A stretch of DNA of 64,000 nt from Hyphomicrobiales bacterium (lineage in GTDB: Bacteria > Pseudomonadota > Alphaproteobacteria > Rhizobiales > Rhizobiaceae). Positions 62,805 through 64,000 of this stretch are shown piece after piece. The stretch is from positions 1-64,000 of the forward strand of contig UEGR01000020.1 in the NCBI GenBank assembly GCA_900465685.1, written 5' to 3'. The stretch's first letter is position 1; each line of letters starts with the position of its first letter. The position numbers were made by a program, and so were the translations under genes. The notes under the pieces are model-generated. The model saw nothing but the letters and a program-made list of their open reading frames with translations. It ran no database searches and was not told where the DNA came from.

Positions 62805-62960
62805 ATGATGAGTGTTTCCTTTTTTCTCTTCTTTGTGGGTCTGGTTGCGACCTGGTTTAGAAGGCGGACCATCGCACTCGTATTCTGGGGCAGTGGTATC
62901 GTCTGTATTTTGGCTTTGTTCAGCCTGCATGCCACGGATTCAATCAATATTGCATTGTGA
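62805..62960 (+). CDS. 51-residue membrane microprotein, DUF5993-like
   Basis: A 51-residue two-helix membrane protein, too short for most ORF lists. The N-terminal helix is 'SVSFFLFFVGLVATWF'; a basic turn 'RRRT' follows, then 'IALVFWGSGIVCILALFSLH' and a 'HATDSINIAL' ending. That ending fits DUF5993 small proteins, which I recall as common neighbours of DsbB-like proteins, and it lies 10 bases before one here. Two ATGs (62805 and 62808) are candidates. No strong ribosome site is evident. Confidence 0.6.
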   Translation: MMSVSFFLFFVGLVATWFRRRTIALVFWGSGIVCILALFSLHATDSINIAL

Positions 62961-62970
62961 TACGGAAAAA

Positions 62971-63513
62971 ATGACCAGTAAATACTTGATCTGGCTCAAT
63001 ACTATCGGGCTGTCAGCCGTCTGTTTCACACTCTTGTTCGCGTTTGATAATCAGATCGTCCGAGGGAATATTCCATGCCCGCTTTGCATCTTGCAGCGCG
63101 CGGGTATCATCGCGGCCGGGTTCGGTCTCGTGCTGAATCTTAAGACTGGCATGCGCCCCAGCCATTATGGCTTGATTGTCCTGGGCGCTGTAATCAGTGG
63201 ATCTGTCGCAGCCCGGCATGTTCTCTTGCATATTGTTCCCGGAACGGGCGCTTATGGTAACGCCTTCCTCGATCTGCATTTTTATACTTGGGTCTTCATC
63301 ATATCTGCGCTCATGATCACCGGCGCGGCGATCATGCTGCTGTTTGATCGTCAATTCGGTGAGGTGCAGCCAGCTCTCACAATGAAAACTGCAGTTTATC
63401 TGCCAATCGCATTGTTCATGGTTCTAACGGTCGCGAATGGCGTTTCCACCTTGCTGCAATGTGGCGGTCGTATCTGCCCAGCAGATCCGACAGGGTATCT
63501 GCTATTGTCGTGA
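62971..63513 (+). CDS. DsbB-like disulfide protein with C-terminal CxxxxC
   Basis: A 180-residue protein with five to six membrane helices. The N-terminal CxxC is 'GNIPCPLCILQRAGII' (Cys36 and Cys39), which fits DsbB. The classic second Cys pair in the periplasmic loop is missing; there is instead a C-terminal pair in 'LLQCGGRICPADPTG' (Cys164, Cys169). It may pass electrons from an unknown thiol partner to quinone. I choose ATG at 62971; the longer ORF from 62812 overlaps the microprotein in another frame. No DsbA gene is in sight. A terminator follows. Confidence 0.78.
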   Translation: MTSKYLIWLNTIGLSAVCFTLLFAFDNQIVRGNIPCPLCILQRAGIIAAGFGLVLNLKTGMRPSHYGLIVLGAVISGSVAARHVLLHIVPGTGAYGNAFLDLHFYTWVFIISALMITGAAIMLLFDRQFGEVQPALTMKTAVYLPIALFMVLTVANGVSTLLQCGGRICPADPTGYLLLS

Positions 63514-63529
63514 TGTTATCCGCACGAAC

Positions 63530-63558
63530 AAAATGCCGGGCAGAGCGCCCGGCATTTT
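63530..63558. terminator. Bidirectional terminator after DsbB-like gene
   Basis: Arms AAAATGCCGGGC/GCCCGGCATTTT with a 5-base loop. It sits between the DsbB-like gene and the convergent SRPBCC gene. Confidence 0.85.
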
Positions 63559-63575
63559 CATTTCTATCGGCAGGG

Positions 63576-64000
63576 TCAGTTGGCCAGTCCGTCGAAATTC
63601 GTCAGAATGACGCTCCAGCCTTTGATGTGGCCGTCGCGTGCTTCGGGGCTGCGGAATTTGACCTGCTTCAGCGTGATGTCCGTGGTGTTTGGGTCCACTT
63701 CCTTCAGGTCGATCGTTACCACGCTGTCATCCAGCGAATGGGGCGAATTCCAGGTGAATGCCAGACGCGAATGCGGATCGATTTCCAGATAGGTGCCCGA
63801 ATGCGGCACGTCGCGATCGACCATATGCATCAAAATGGAAAAGCGGCCGCCTTTCACCGCATCCGTGCTGACATCGGACGGACCGGTGCTATCGCTTGAT
63901 GCGCGCATGAATTTCGCCAGCGTCACTGGCGAGAGCCATGCGTTGAAAACCTTCTCCCGTGGAGCGGCAATCCTGCGATTAACTGTCAGTTCAAGCTCAC
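63576..64000 (-). CDS. SRPBCC/AHSA1 family protein, 5' end outside window
   Basis: An open frame that runs from its stop at 63576 through the window end. The visible 141 residues include 'LTVNRRIAAPREKVFNAWLS', the usual N-terminal AHSA1/SRPBCC block, then 'HSGTYLEIDPHSRLAFTWNS' and 'GWSVILTNFDGLAN' at the C-terminus. The start codon and a few residues lie beyond 64000. Family members bind hydrophobic ligands; the function is unknown. Confidence 0.8.
   Translation of the reverse strand, partial: ELELTVNRRIAAPREKVFNAWLSPVTLAKFMRASSDSTGPSDVSTDAVKGGRFSILMHMVDRDVPHSGTYLEIDPHSRLAFTWNSPHSLDDSVVTIDLKEVDPNTTDITLKQVKFRSPEARDGHIKGWSVILTNFDGLAN

Noticed and set aside
62812-63513. Longer start for the DsbB-like protein
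   Set aside because: The added 53 residues overlap a better ORF (the microprotein) in another frame, and the ATG at 62971 begins a proper first membrane helix.
1-64000. tRNA, rRNA or transposase genes
   Set aside because: A visual scan of all spacers gave no cloverleaf-like segment, rRNA-like stretch, or inverted-repeat-bounded transposase ORF. A tRNAscan-SE run would be decisive.

Overview
The window looks like a chromosome segment of an alphaproteobacterium of the Brucellaceae (Brucella/Ochrobactrum group). The evidence is a BacA/SbmA peptide transporter of the Brucella/Sinorhizobium type, GlyQ and PdxH sequences very close to those I remember from Brucella, a separate F0 ATP synthase operon (atpI-atpB-atpE-atpF'-atpF) without the F1 genes, a CtrA-type TTAA-N7-TTAAC box, and short dispersed palindromic repeats of the kind common in Rhizobiales. 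Base composition is moderately GC-rich and even. Two isolated AT-rich genes (10438-11208 and 29303-29998) stand out. I saw no rRNA, tRNA, CRISPR array, insertion sequence or prophage.

Layout. 0.1-3.8 kb: an MFS exporter, bacA and a secreted polysaccharide deacetylase. 4.0-6.2 kb: a YfgM-like TPR membrane protein and der. 6.2-13.3 kb: an envelope-oriented stretch with an OmpA-domain protein, an Hsp70-like ATPase, an L,D-transpeptidase, several small secreted proteins and a SleB-type wall hydrolase. It is interrupted by the first AT-rich orphan, which has caspase-like His and Cys motifs. 13.5-16.4 kb: the F0 operon. 16.7-19.5 kb: rnhB, a PA0069-type radical SAM protein and a small glycosyltransferase-like protein. 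19.6-20.7 kb: three tandem paralogues of a roughly 77-residue exported protein. 21-29.2 kb: ispE, an S49 peptidase, nhaA, a monooxygenase-fold protein, a TrmN6-like methyltransferase with a DUF2007 protein, a polyprenyl diphosphate synthase and a large TPR protein.

29.3-30 kb holds the second AT-rich orphan. 30.2-33.5 kb: glyQS. 34-40.2 kb: a Sua5-type threonylcarbamoyl-AMP synthase, a D-2-hydroxyglutarate dehydrogenase-like flavoprotein, a DUF6101 protein and an acyl-CoA dehydrogenase/enoyl-CoA hydratase pair. 40.3-43.4 kb: an ECF42-like sigma factor coupled to a DGPF/YCII protein, then a membrane diguanylate cyclase. 43.5-49.9 kb: a VOC protein, purD, ubiA, pdxH, a small lipoprotein, a CbpA-like DnaJ protein and fabI. 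50-56.6 kb: a histidine phosphatase, a metallophosphoesterase, aroC, a RibB with a degenerate GTP cyclohydrolase II half, a class II histone-deacetylase-like hydrolase, xseB, a DedA protein and a YmgE-type membrane protein. 56.8-64 kb: a DUF937 protein, a pirin, the dxs-tlyA-RNA methyltransferase cluster, a microprotein/DsbB-like pair and a 5'-truncated SRPBCC protein at the edge.

Most of the window is housekeeping. Isoprenoid and quinone synthesis recurs (ispE, dxs, polyprenyl synthase, ubiA), as does envelope maintenance. The most unusual items are the two AT-rich orphan genes, the tandem secreted triplet, a CtrA box in front of the SleB hydrolase, a near-perfect hairpin just before the GTG start of bacA, a 20-bp tandem repeat in the atpB leader, and a 51-residue membrane protein next to a DsbB-like protein with an unusual cysteine layout. 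All product names rest on motif recognition by eye; no database search was run.
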